Source: Paenibacillus sp. NAIST15-1
GTDB taxonomy: Bacteria; Bacillota; Bacilli; Paenibacillales; Paenibacillaceae
Reading direction: 5' to 3'
DNA: 64,000 nucleotides
Assembly (NCBI RefSeq): GCF_001894745.1
Contig: NZ_BBYF01000004.1
Coordinates: 310,001 to 374,000, forward strand
Below, one piece after another: positions 39,871-48,252 of this stretch. Both the position numbers and the translations under genes were made by a program. Below the pieces are notes generated by a model. The model was not told where the DNA came from. It worked only from the letters and a program-made list of their open reading frames with translations, and did not search any database. Within the stretch, counting starts at the first letter, position 1. Each line of letters opens with the position of its first letter.

Positions 39871-40575
39871 TCAACCTTCCCACTTGTAGCCGATCCCCCA
39901 CAAGGTCTTAATATGGGTAGGATTCGACGGATCGTCCTCTATCTTCTCCCGCAGCCGGCGAATGTGAACATTAATGACATTTTCATCGCCATAGTATTCA
40001 TCGTTCCATACAAATCCATATATTTGTGCTTTTGTGAACACACGATTCGGGTTGGTTACGAATAACTTTAAAATATCGAATTCTTTGGAAGTGAGTTTCA
40101 TAGTTTCTTCTTGCTTCTGTACAAGATAATTATCAAGATCGATTAGCAGTTGGCCTGCCTGAATGACGTTCTGTTCGGGCATTGGCTTCACCGCATCGAT
40201 CTGAACGTACTTCGTTGCACGTCTAATTGCCGCCTTGATTCTCGCAGAGATTTCTAGCATCGAGAAGGGCTTCGCGATATAATCATCTGCGCCGAAGCCA
40301 AGTCCGAGTGCCTTGTCTACATCGCTGTCCTTCGCGGACATAATGAGAATTGGGATTGCGCTCCGCTCTCGAACAAGCTTAATCATCTCAAATCCATCTA
40401 GCTTCGGCATCATCAGATCGACAATCATCATATCGTATGTGTCAGAGGTGAACTTGGCCATGCCTTCTTCACCATTGGTTGCGGTCACTACATAAAATCC
40501 TTCCCTACTCAAATAATCCGATACCATTTCTACAATAGAAGCGTCATCTTCTACGATCAACAGCTTATGCTGCAT
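39871..40575 (-). CDS. OmpR/PhoB-family response regulator
   Basis: The protein has 234 residues. The receiver domain has the acidic pair EDD near residue 9, the phosphorylation Asp in MIVDLMMPKLDG (about residue 53) and Lys in AKPFSM. The C-terminal winged helix has LTSKEFDILKLF and NVHIRRLREKIEDDP. It is encoded before its kinase. The 11-bp direct repeats at 38742-38774 are a likely binding site. Confidence 0.95.
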   Translation of the reverse strand: MQHKLLIVEDDASIVEMVSDYLSREGFYVVTATNGEEGMAKFTSDTYDMMIVDLMMPKLDGFEMIKLVRERSAIPILIMSAKDSDVDKALGLGFGADDYIAKPFSMLEISARIKAAIRRATKYVQIDAVKPMPEQNVIQAGQLLIDLDNYLVQKQEETMKLTSKEFDILKLFVTNPNRVFTKAQIYGFVWNDEYYGDENVINVHIRRLREKIEDDPSNPTHIKTLWGIGYKWEG

Positions 40576-40886
40576 GCCAGACTCACACCTTTCTCAGACC
40601 TTCTCGTTCATTATAGAACAATTACTTAATTTTGGGTCAAATCCCATTGGAAAAGGTAAGTAATAAAAAAAGCTGAAAATCCCCATAAATAGGACCAATA
40701 GCGGATAGAACTGGAATAGAGTCCGGACAGCATGCCCGACTCAGGTCTAGGATATAACCGAACTGAGGGCCATTTTCATGAATAGGGAGTTAGGATACGA
40801 TATTAGTACCAGATAACAAGGAAACGATTGGCAGATCAGCGCAATCGAATATATAGACGAAGACTCAATTACGGCGAAGGAGTGTT
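40576..40886. other. Intergenic region between divergent genes
   Basis: It holds the promoters of the two-component system (minus) and the glycosyltransferase (plus). AAGGAG before the ATG at 40887 is clear; no reliable -35/-10 pair, operator or RNA element was identified. Confidence 0.5.
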
Positions 40887-42101
40887 ATGAACATGTTCGA
40901 ACGGATGGAAGCACCGTCCACACCGGGCAGGGCGAAGGTGCTTGTACTATCAGGCTCGATTGGCCACGGCCATATGCAGACTGCACAAGCAATTAAAGAA
41001 ACGGCTGAACGTTGGTACGGCACAGAAGCAGATGTACACGTTGTTGATTATATGGAGCAGGTATCTCCTCACTTGCACAGTGTCGGCACGTATTGCTTCG
41101 TACAATGGGTGAAGCTGTTCCCTAGCATGTACGGGTATTTGTTCAATATGACTCGCAAGGATCGTAAGCTAGCACAGTTATTGAAGGGAGTCCGCTTCAC
41201 AAGCTTGCGCCCGCTGATAAAGCTCGTAGAGCAGATGAAGCCAACTGTCATTGTCAGTACGTTCCCTGCTGCCAGTGCAGCAGTATCGAAGCTGAAGGAG
41301 CGCGGCATGATTGATTGCCCAGCTGTTACGGTCATTACTGACCATACAGATCACAGCTTCTGGCTGCATCCCTATACAGATTTATATTTAGCTGGCTCTG
41401 AAGATGCCAAGACGCAATTGATTGAGCAGGGTGTTCCTCAATCCCGCATTCAGGTGACGGGAATTCCGGTTCGTCCAGCCTTCTATGAATCCTATTCGAA
41501 GACAGAACTGCGCAAGAAGTACGGACTTGATTCCTCCAAGCTGACCGTTCTTCTGATGGGCGGTGGCTGCGGTTTGATGGATCCATCCATGTTGGATGTC
41601 ATTGAGCAAGCTGGATGGGCACAGGATATGCAATTTATCATCATTTGTGGCAGCAACGATAAGCTTCGTTCACAATTAGAACGCTGGGCCGAATCCAGCC
41701 CGCTGCATGTTCGTATTGAAGGCTATGTGAAGCCTGTGCACGAATATATGGCGATGTCCGACCTAATGATTACGAAATCCGGCGGTGTTACTACCTCCGA
41801 GGCAGTTGTCCAACAGCTTCCACTACTCGTCTATAAGCCACTTCCTGGTCAAGAACAGGATAACATTCGCTACTTGCTGCGCAGTGGGGTTGCCTGCTGT
41901 GCGGAGGATGCAGAAGAATTGGTTGCGCAGTTGTCGATCTTCTCCCGACATCCGGAGACACTGCAATGGATGCGAGAGCGCGCGCAAGAAGAGGCTCCAC
42001 GTTCCCCATTCCATGCGATGGATGCGATCGTGAATGCCCAGAGATACTCCTTATCGCGACGCCACACAATGGAGCAATGGCTGAACGAGACAATTGTGTA
42101 A
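40887..42101 (+). CDS. Glycosyltransferase of the MGDG synthase/UgtP family (GT28)
   Basis: The protein has 404 residues. The N-terminal MGDG_synth part begins KVLVLSGSIGHGHMQTAQAI, and the C-terminal GT28 part has VLLMGGGCGLMDP and the donor-binding ITKSGGVTTSEAV. Such enzymes use UDP-sugars to glycosylate diacylglycerol, making glycolipids that anchor lipoteichoic acid. Whether this one makes mono- or diglucosyldiacylglycerol is unclear. It is monocistronic with a strong terminator. Confidence 0.88.
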   Translation: MNMFERMEAPSTPGRAKVLVLSGSIGHGHMQTAQAIKETAERWYGTEADVHVVDYMEQVSPHLHSVGTYCFVQWVKLFPSMYGYLFNMTRKDRKLAQLLKGVRFTSLRPLIKLVEQMKPTVIVSTFPAASAAVSKLKERGMIDCPAVTVITDHTDHSFWLHPYTDLYLAGSEDAKTQLIEQGVPQSRIQVTGIPVRPAFYESYSKTELRKKYGLDSSKLTVLLMGGGCGLMDPSMLDVIEQAGWAQDMQFIIICGSNDKLRSQLERWAESSPLHVRIEGYVKPVHEYMAMSDLMITKSGGVTTSEAVVQQLPLLVYKPLPGQEQDNIRYLLRSGVACCAEDAEELVAQLSIFSRHPETLQWMRERAQEEAPRSPFHAMDAIVNAQRYSLSRRHTMEQWLNETIV

Positions 42102-42141
42102 CTTGTTAATTTGCTTTGCAATTTATCTTCACCTACCGCAT

Positions 42142-42187
42142 AGGGCTATTCACTTTATACAACGTATAAAGCAGAGTAGCTCTTTTT
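42142..42187 (+). terminator. Rho-independent terminator of the glycosyltransferase gene
   Basis: A long stem, with CTTTATAC at 42153-42160 and GTATAAAG at 42164-42171 at its top and GGGCTA/TAGCTC at its base, is followed by TTTTTT. Confidence 0.85.
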
Positions 42188-42354
42188 TAGGCCATGCACC
42201 TGGCATTTTTCTTTATACTGCACGATCACATATCATATGAGTAACCATCAGATTCTATCTTTCACGAAATTTGTTAGGAGTCATATAGAGACAGTGTAAT
42301 AATATGATCTAATAAAAAAGGAGGGAGTGTGATTTGACAGAATAAAAATAGACC

Positions 42355-42510
42355 TCACCGCTCTTGCACACCCATTTTGATAGCCTCCATCGTAGACAAG
42401 CCCATTCCTTTGGCCACTTTGTAGGTTTCCAGCAATTTTGTCACGAACTTCACAGTTCCGCCGGCAATTGCAGCAAGAGCTCTTTCCACTTCAACGAAAT
42501 TCGGATCGGC
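42355..42510 (-). pseudogene. Coding remnant, minus strand, no start codon
   Basis: The minus strand has a 51-codon open stretch that reads like protein (for example VERALAAIAGGTVKFVTKLL and KVAKGMGLSTMEAIKMGVQE) but begins just after a stop codon with no usable start or ribosome binding site at its 5' end. A GTG near the middle of the first ten codons is the only option. It may be the 3' end of a lost gene, or a very small protein. On the plus strand a strong ribosome binding site at 42317-42324 leads only to immediate stop codons, another sign of decay. Confidence 0.35.
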
Positions 42511-42530
42511 TCAAACAGGAGTGATTTAAA

Positions 42531-42902
42531 TTGAAAAAAACTACAGTCAATTACATTCTGTTGGCGGTCATCGTAGCATTTGCCGTTTTTGCGTACTTTT
42601 TCATCCCCAATCCTCTCATACAGGAGATTGCCGTTTCTGGCGCCATTTTATATTTCGCAATTATGATGCTCCTACTCAGAATAAAGGACGATAGGGAGAA
42701 ACCAGATAGAGCGAATAAAAAGACGGGAATTTATTCGGAATTTTACAGAGGAGTTTACGTCGGTTTCGGTATCGTTCTAGGCATTAATTTTTTCATTCAC
42801 CTATTTGCCGATGATGAAACCATGAAAATTACATCTAGAGTGTTCACATGTACCTATGCCGCTATTTTAGGCATTTTCTATTTGACAACGAGGAACAAGT
42901 AA
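42531..42902 (+). CDS. Small membrane protein of unknown function
   Basis: The protein has 123 residues with about four transmembrane helices (YILLAVIVAFAVFAYFF, ISGAILYFAIMMLLL-like, GVYVGFGIVLGINFFIHLF, TCTYAAILGIFYL) and a charged cytoplasmic loop (RIKDDREKPDRANKKTG). The start is TTG at 42531, preceded by CAGGAG. No family is recognised. Confidence 0.7.
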   Translation: MKKTTVNYILLAVIVAFAVFAYFFIPNPLIQEIAVSGAILYFAIMMLLLRIKDDREKPDRANKKTGIYSEFYRGVYVGFGIVLGINFFIHLFADDETMKITSRVFTCTYAAILGIFYLTTRNK

Positions 42903-43003
42903 CATGAGCCGCAATTCAACAATAAATACGACTTATGTGGACATGATTTTCCCTTCAACCGGTTATAGTATCAAGGAATGCCTAACAAGGAGGGATCTGT
43001 TCA

Positions 43004-43135
43004 ATGGAAGACACCAAGCAATTCGTGGATAAGCTGCATGAAGACCAGCAGAAGGCAAAGCGCAACCAGCAGCGCCATGGCGAAGGCAACCCAGGTTCGA
43101 GCTTGCCAGGAAAGCAGCACAGCACTAACAAATAA
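43004..43135 (+). CDS. DUF4023 family small protein
   Basis: The protein has 43 residues beginning MEDTKQFVDKLHEDQQKAKR and ending in a Gly/Pro-rich tail with NPGSSLPGKQH. This matches the short DUF4023 proteins of Bacillales. A perfect AAGGAGGG at 42987-42994 lies nine bases before the ATG. Function unknown; these small proteins are found in spore formers. It is easily missed because of its length. Confidence 0.75.
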   Translation: MEDTKQFVDKLHEDQQKAKRNQQRHGEGNPGSSLPGKQHSTNK

Positions 43136-43284
43136 AAGAAGAAAAGCCGCGCAAAAGATCCCGAAGCCGCATTCAAACGCGGTAAGGAGTCCTGCACGGC
43201 TTGTTTACTATATAGGGGGGATATCATTCAACCTGCATACTCGAAATTCATCCACAACGGCAAACGGGAGTAAGGGCACATGCG

Positions 43285-43314
43285 TTGACTTAGACGAATG
43301 CGCAGCAGTACGAT
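43285..43314 (+). promoter_or_regulatory. Possible sigma-A promoter upstream of the GNAT gene
   Basis: TTGACT at 43285-43290 and TACGAT at 43309-43314 are 18 bases apart, 81 bases before the start codon. Confidence 0.4.
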
Positions 43315-43394
43315 AGACAGGAGGTTTCCGAAATTCGGTCGACAAAATGAACAAGCAAAGAAAGCCTAACGTGGAACCTTATTTACATTGAATC

Positions 43395-44108
43395 ATGATC
43401 CGAGGTGGAACCATTTGTAATTCAAGAGCAAGTCACGCTAACGTTACAACGAACAGAATTTCCGAACCCAACTACGTAAAACTACGCCGCACAGATATCC
43501 GCCAAGCTGCCGTCGTCCTTGCGCAAGGCTTCATGGATGACCCGCTATATGAGCATATGCTTCCGGAGCGGACAACCCGCCTTGAGGTGCTCATCATCTT
43601 TTTCCGCAACTATATTGCCATGCTGTATGAGGAAGCCGACCTGTATGCAACGTCCGAACGGCTTGAAGCCGTTGCCCTCGTGTTCCGCTCTGAGCTGACA
43701 GGAGTGTCCCGGTTCTCACATGCACGGTACTTGTACCGAATTGCTTGTGCTATTATCAAATCAATCCCGATGTGCCGTTATATCAGCATCCATCAATTTA
43801 TACGTGGATTGTCAACGCTTAACTCTATGAGCTCCGCCTGGATATCCGAACTGAACGAGCAGGATTATATCCATTTGGACATGCTTGTCGTGCAGCCGCA
43901 ATTCCGCGGTCAGGGTTTTGTCAGCCAATTAATGAGGCCCTTGCTCTCTGAGTGCGATGCGCGTGGCATTCCTTGCACGCTGGAGACGCATAACCCGAGC
44001 AACATTTCCTTGTATGGACATTATGGATTCGAAATGGTGGATACAATCCCAATGCCCGGGAACAGCGTATCCCAACAATACTGCATGGTGTATCGTCCTG
44101 ATAAATAG
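43395..44108 (+). CDS. GNAT family N-acetyltransferase
   Basis: The protein has 237 residues. The GNAT core is seen in HLDMLVVQPQFRGQGFVSQLMRPLL (motif A with the acetyl-CoA loop QFRGQG, partly shown) and SLYGHYGFEMV (motif B). The substrate is unknown. The start at 43395 has no good ribosome binding site; the conserved part begins near residue 27 (YVKLRRTDIRQA), so a later start is possible. It precedes the padR-P450 pair but is not clearly co-transcribed with it. Confidence 0.8.
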   Translation: MIRGGTICNSRASHANVTTNRISEPNYVKLRRTDIRQAAVVLAQGFMDDPLYEHMLPERTTRLEVLIIFFRNYIAMLYEEADLYATSERLEAVALVFRSELTGVSRFSHARYLYRIACAIIKSIPMCRYISIHQFIRGLSTLNSMSSAWISELNEQDYIHLDMLVVQPQFRGQGFVSQLMRPLLSECDARGIPCTLETHNPSNISLYGHYGFEMVDTIPMPGNSVSQQYCMVYRPDK

Positions 44109-44168
44109 TTAATTCATACTTTTTACATGTATTTACATTTACTGAGCCGCATATGATCAATTATCCCT

Positions 44169-44195
44169 GAGCATAGGTTAAAATAACCTATGCTC
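44169..44195. promoter_or_regulatory. Perfect 12-bp inverted repeat, PadR operator candidate
   Basis: GAGCATAGGTTA at 44169-44180 and its complement at 44184-44195 flank three bases, 26 bases upstream of the padR start. There is no T-run after it, so an operator is more likely than a terminator. Confidence 0.6.
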
Positions 44196-44221
44196 TAATT
44201 TATATACGAACAGGAGGACAT

Positions 44222-44767
44222 ATGTACATCGATATATTGTTGCTTCATCATCTCATGATTAAGCCTAAGCACGGCTATGAGGTAAAGAAGCAGTTGGAGC
44301 GTCTGTTCGCCGACTCCATCCGCGTCAACAACAACATGCTCTATCCCTCCCTTCGCAAGTTCGAACAGATGGGAGCCATTACGAAGGAAGTGGACGCCCG
44401 GCCTGGAAAGCCTTCCCGCCACATGTACGCCATTACTGAGCTAGGAAAAAAGATGTTTCATAAGCTGCTGCGGGAATTCCCTCCGGAATTTGCAGCTCAT
44501 GAGAATGAATTCATTGTTCGTGTTAGTTTGTTCGATTATTTGCAACTTCCCGAACAGCAGGCGATTTTGAACGCCCGATCCGTTTATCTTCGCAGCCAAC
44601 TCGAAATCATTACCCAAGGACAGTCACTCACCGAAGGCAAACCTTTCGCCATGAGCACATTTCAATTCCTGATCAAGAAGCTTCGAGACGAACTGAACTG
44701 GATCGAAACTCTTAACGACCAGCTATACAATTACGGAGGAGGTAAATCAATTGAAAACAAAGGGTGA
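44222..44767 (+). CDS. PadR-family transcriptional regulator
   Basis: The protein has 181 residues. The winged helix is clear (ILLLHHLMIKPKHGYEVKKQ, NNNMLYPSLRKFEQMGAI, YAITELGKKMF) and is followed by a C-terminal helical dimerisation domain. PadR repressors respond to small phenolic or lipophilic molecules. It is translationally coupled to the following P450 gene (17-base overlap), so it probably controls it and itself through the palindrome upstream. AGGAGG precedes the ATG. Confidence 0.92.
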   Translation: MYIDILLLHHLMIKPKHGYEVKKQLERLFADSIRVNNNMLYPSLRKFEQMGAITKEVDARPGKPSRHMYAITELGKKMFHKLLREFPPEFAAHENEFIVRVSLFDYLQLPEQQAILNARSVYLRSQLEIITQGQSLTEGKPFAMSTFQFLIKKLRDELNWIETLNDQLYNYGGGKSIENKG

Positions 44768-45959
44768 AATTTTTATTCATGAGATTACTGGGTTCAAAAC
44801 GAAAGAGCAGTTGTGGAATCCGTATGCCTGGTTCCAGCATATGCGTGAAAAGAACCCTGTCTATTACGACGCAGAGCAGGATGTGTGGAATGTATTCCGC
44901 TATGAGGAAGCAAAGCGAGTTCTCTCGGATCATCAACTCTTCTCCAGCGTTCGCGAGCGCAGTATCGTCCCCGTTCCGAGGGATAACAGTGGTATCAGCC
45001 TGACCCTCTCGGATCCGCCGATACATCGTAAGCGTCGTGCGCTTATTGCCAAAGCATTCGTTCCACGCAGCTTGGATCAGTGGAAGCCGAAAATTCAAGC
45101 AATCGTCGATGGATTACTTGACAACATGCAATCACAGAGCACGGTGGACATTGTGAAGGCATACGCTGTCCCGCTGCCTGTGACCGTAATTGCCAACCTG
45201 CTTGGCGTGCCGTCACGGGATTGGGAACAGATCAAACACTGGTCCAACATTTTGTTCATGGGCCATCATCGGGGGAGCATTGAGCAGCAGAAGCTTCAAA
45301 AAGACACGGCCATTAAAGAATTCTCAGCATATTTACTCCCCCTTGTTTTGGAGAAACGAGCACACCCTCAAGACGACATCTTGTCCGACCTGACCATGGC
45401 AGAATACGAAGGAAGCCGATTGACCGATGAGGAAATCGCAAGAACCGGTATCGGCCTCTTGGGTGCCGGAAATGAAACGACAACTACACTCATTACGAAT
45501 TGTTTCTATAGTCTGCTCTATGATCAACCTTCTGCTTATAAAGAGCTGCGCAAACATCCTGAGTTTGCCCCACAAGCGATCGACGAAACACTGCGCCACC
45601 GGTTCCACATCTCCATTGATCGTACAATCACGCAGGATACGAATGTGTTCGGCCCGCCTATGAAGAAGGGGCAGATCGTGATCGCTTGGATGAGTTCCGC
45701 GAACCGGGACGACAGACAATTTGCCTATCCAGAGAAATTCGATATTCATCGCATAGGCAACGACAAGCATTTGACCTTCGGCAGCGGCCACCATTTCTGT
45801 CTTGGCGCACCACTTGCCCGGCTGGAGGCAGAATATGCGCTAACATCCTTCGTCAAGCGGTTCCCTTTCGCTTCCGCATCGGAGACCTTCTACCTTGACG
45901 AGCATATGCCTGATCACAGCCACAAACTCTCCAGCCTACCGATCCGAATTCATGGATAG
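44751..45959 (+). CDS. Cytochrome P450
   Basis: The protein has 402 residues. The heme-binding motif FGSGHHFCLGAPLAR has the ligand Cys350, the I-helix is LLGAGNETTTTLI and the K-helix ExxR is in DETLRHR. It is a class I bacterial P450 of the CYP107/CYP109-like kind (BioI/YjiB-like) and needs outside ferredoxin or flavodoxin. It hydroxylates a lipid, steroid or polyketide-like substrate not known here. The start is TTG at 44751 after GGAGGAGG and overlaps padR. Confidence 0.94.
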   Translation: MKTKGEIFIHEITGFKTKEQLWNPYAWFQHMREKNPVYYDAEQDVWNVFRYEEAKRVLSDHQLFSSVRERSIVPVPRDNSGISLTLSDPPIHRKRRALIAKAFVPRSLDQWKPKIQAIVDGLLDNMQSQSTVDIVKAYAVPLPVTVIANLLGVPSRDWEQIKHWSNILFMGHHRGSIEQQKLQKDTAIKEFSAYLLPLVLEKRAHPQDDILSDLTMAEYEGSRLTDEEIARTGIGLLGAGNETTTTLITNCFYSLLYDQPSAYKELRKHPEFAPQAIDETLRHRFHISIDRTITQDTNVFGPPMKKGQIVIAWMSSANRDDRQFAYPEKFDIHRIGNDKHLTFGSGHHFCLGAPLARLEAEYALTSFVKRFPFASASETFYLDEHMPDHSHKLSSLPIRIHG

Positions 45960-46138
45960 TCCATTTCCTTCTCCAACTCTACCTTTCCGCAACAAGAGAA
46001 ATCTATCGCCGTATTTTTAGCAAATTCGACAAATTTTTTAAATGAACTTACAGAAGTCAATCCGCCCCGTTGCATTTCTATCAACCTTTCGATATGCTAA
46101 AGATAACTATCTTCATCTATGAAAAGGAATGTTTCGAC

Positions 46139-46507
46139 ATGCAGGATTGGAATGACTATTGTTTTGACAAACAAGGCGCTCGTCTGACCTACCCGTTCGG
46201 AGACGATGTCCCCGTATTCCGTGTAGGTGGCAAAATATTTGCTTTGTTCCGTGAAACGGACGGTTGTCCAAGTGTTACGTTGAAGTGTGACCCCTTCCGT
46301 GCCGAGTCCCTGCGCGAGCAATTCGCCGAGATCACACCGGGTTATCACATGAACAAGCGACATTGGAACACGGTGGCGCTCAATGGCAGCTTGAGTGATC
46401 AAGATATTCAGATGCTCATTGACCACTCTTATGATCTCGTCTTTAAGTCTCTGACGAGAGAAGAGAAAGCTGTCATTACCGCAAATCAATTGATGGGGCG
46501 AGTGTAG
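46139..46507 (+). CDS. MmcQ/YjbR family protein
   Basis: The protein has 122 residues. It matches the CyaY-like fold family by GARLTYPFGDDVPVFRVGGK, FALF, SVTLKCDPFRAESLREQF, PGYHMNKRHWNTVAL and DHSYDLVFKSL (in parts). Members are small DNA-binding-like proteins of poorly known role. The ATG at 46139 is preferred, with AAAGGAATG upstream. A terminator follows directly. Confidence 0.88.
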   Translation: MQDWNDYCFDKQGARLTYPFGDDVPVFRVGGKIFALFRETDGCPSVTLKCDPFRAESLREQFAEITPGYHMNKRHWNTVALNGSLSDQDIQMLIDHSYDLVFKSLTREEKAVITANQLMGRV

Positions 46508-46534
46508 GTGATCATTCACCTTTACGGTTCGGAG

Positions 46535-46567
46535 GACGTCAATGTCCTACATGGATGACGTCTTTTT
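46535..46567 (+). terminator. Rho-independent terminator of the MmcQ-like gene
   Basis: GACGTCA at 46535-46541 pairs with TGACGTC at 46556-46562, followed by five T. Confidence 0.75.
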
Positions 46568-46577
46568 GCGGACAAAT

Positions 46578-46615
46578 AAGACAGGGGATGTGCCAAGCGG
46601 CACATCCCTTGTCTT
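46578..46615 (-). terminator. Terminator of the MenA-like gene
   Basis: AAGACA-GGGATGTGCC at 46578-46594 pairs with GGCACATCCC-GTCTT at 46599-46615; the minus strand continues T-rich. It lies five bases after the stop codon. Confidence 0.8.
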
Positions 46616-46619
46616 ATGT

Positions 46620-47567
46620 TCAAGAGAATAAGATTGCTAATCCCAACACAAGGATACGAGCAGCATTCATCAGAATGAAGTTCTTCACGGCCAGTACAAA
46701 GGTATGTTCCTTCGTCTGCTTCGTTATGAATTTCTTCATATTTCTTCGTACAGGAATGAACGTTGCCACAATAAGCAGCAACAGCACAGGGTGTACCCCG
46801 ATGGCAAAGAGGACAATGACGTCCAGGTACGCCGCCACATACAACCATTGGAACAACAACAGTGCGCTCGGCTTCCCGATATATACAGGCAGTGTATACC
46901 GCTTGTTCGCCAGATCGTCCTCAATGTCGCAAATATTATTCGCCAGCATAATATTCGCTATGCTCAGAACAGCTGGAATCGATATCGCGAACACCAACAG
47001 CACTTCTATTAGATTGATATCGAGATGAGCCATCCGAAAGTCAATCGCCAGTGATACAAGCTGTTCCTTGTCTACATGTATGTATGTAGAAATGAAAATG
47101 ATAACGAACCCCATAAACAATCCCGAGAACAACTCACCAAGCGGCATTCGTGATATCGCAATCGGACCCAGCGAATAGAGGAAACCTACAAGGAAAGACA
47201 AGCCTCCTAACCCAAGAATAAGAATATCCGTCTGCAGCACCAAGGCAACCCCAGAGCTTATGGCCGTTACAAGAAGCATAACAATGACCCCAACTACCCT
47301 CGACTCCTTGAGTCCATAGGATACAATCGCATTGTGTACTTCATAACCATACCCGTGTGTTTTAATCGCCTTTTTGTAATCAATATAATTATTAATGGCC
47401 GTGGTCGCCATGTCGAAAGACAATAATGAGGCGAACATAAGTAGAAATGGAACTAGCCGAAATTCATGAAATCGATATAGCGCGTATAACGTTCCGATGA
47501 AGAACGGTATCATGCTCGCTACTTTCGTTTGGATTTCAACTAACCTAAGAAATTGCCCAACCTTCAC
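46620..47567 (-). CDS. UbiA-family prenyltransferase, MenA-like (1,4-dihydroxy-2-naphthoate polyprenyltransferase)
   Basis: The protein has about 315 residues and eight to nine transmembrane helices. The two Asp-rich motifs of the family are visible: NNYIDYK and NNICDIEDD. It would attach a polyprenyl chain to dihydroxynaphthoate to make menaquinone for the cyd and qox oxidases. The start is probably GTG at 47567, just before FLRLVEIQTKVASMIPF, which is close to the N-terminus of related proteins; an ATG at 47627 lacks a ribosome binding site. No other men genes are adjacent, so MenA is an inference. Confidence 0.8.
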   Translation of the reverse strand: MKVGQFLRLVEIQTKVASMIPFFIGTLYALYRFHEFRLVPFLLMFASLLSFDMATTAINNYIDYKKAIKTHGYGYEVHNAIVSYGLKESRVVGVIVMLLVTAISSGVALVLQTDILILGLGGLSFLVGFLYSLGPIAISRMPLGELFSGLFMGFVIIFISTYIHVDKEQLVSLAIDFRMAHLDINLIEVLLVFAISIPAVLSIANIMLANNICDIEDDLANKRYTLPVYIGKPSALLLFQWLYVAAYLDVIVLFAIGVHPVLLLLIVATFIPVRRNMKKFITKQTKEHTFVLAVKNFILMNAARILVLGLAILFS

Positions 47568-47627
47568 CTCGTTACCCCCATGTTCCGCAAATAAATTGGT
47601 GTACCGCCACTGTTCTTGAACCCACAT

Positions 47628-48252
47628 AAAAATATATCAAAATCCGCCTTCCTCGGATAGTGGATGATATATTCTACCTCATAAGGTGTCGTATTCTAGC
47701 GAAAACCCGCGAATTCACGAGTAATTAGAGCTAAAAACACTCTATCCTACTTAAAATTAGAATTATTTCCTAACAATCGTTATGAATGGTTATTCTGTGC
47801 TGTTCGTAAACGATGTATTACAAAACGGAGCGAGCGTGCGCTAGAACGAGCAATTCGGATCTCACCATTGCTTATCTACCACGGTTCATACCAACATGCA
47901 CATTTACTTCTGCTGTACACAAATCCTTTAAAATTGAGGAATAATGTGGGTTTTACCGCCTTTGAAGGGTGCACAATTGTGACAGTATTGGTACACTTGA
48001 TGGTCTTAGAGGCAATTATGAACAAATTTCAAAAACGGCGATTTTGGCGGAAATTCAATGATATTTATCACTTTTTCGGCTTTTGGGCTCAATTTGTGCA
48101 GGAAAAATTGATCCTTATATGGATATCTATGTCAACTAAGGATCACTATGTCATTTGTAATTCAGAGTGCTTCCTAATAAGATATAGCATGGTTACAATA
48201 TCCCGATTTCCTACTATATATAAAGCCAACCAACAGAGAAAGGGGTACCTTG
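47628..48252. other. Long intergenic region before qoxA
   Basis: It holds the promoters of the MenA-like gene (minus) and qox (plus). A perfect palindrome CACAATTGTG lies at 47972-47981. A stop-free plus frame from 47868 overlaps the qoxA start and has no protein-like features, so no gene is called here. AGAGAAAGGGG precedes qoxA. Confidence 0.5.

Noticed and set aside
42322..42346. Strong ribosome binding site with GTG/TTG start codons
   Set aside because: Both possible frames stop within three or four codons, so no gene is called.
44169..44195. Palindrome as a terminator of the GNAT gene
   Set aside because: No T-run follows and it is adjacent to the padR start; an operator is more likely.
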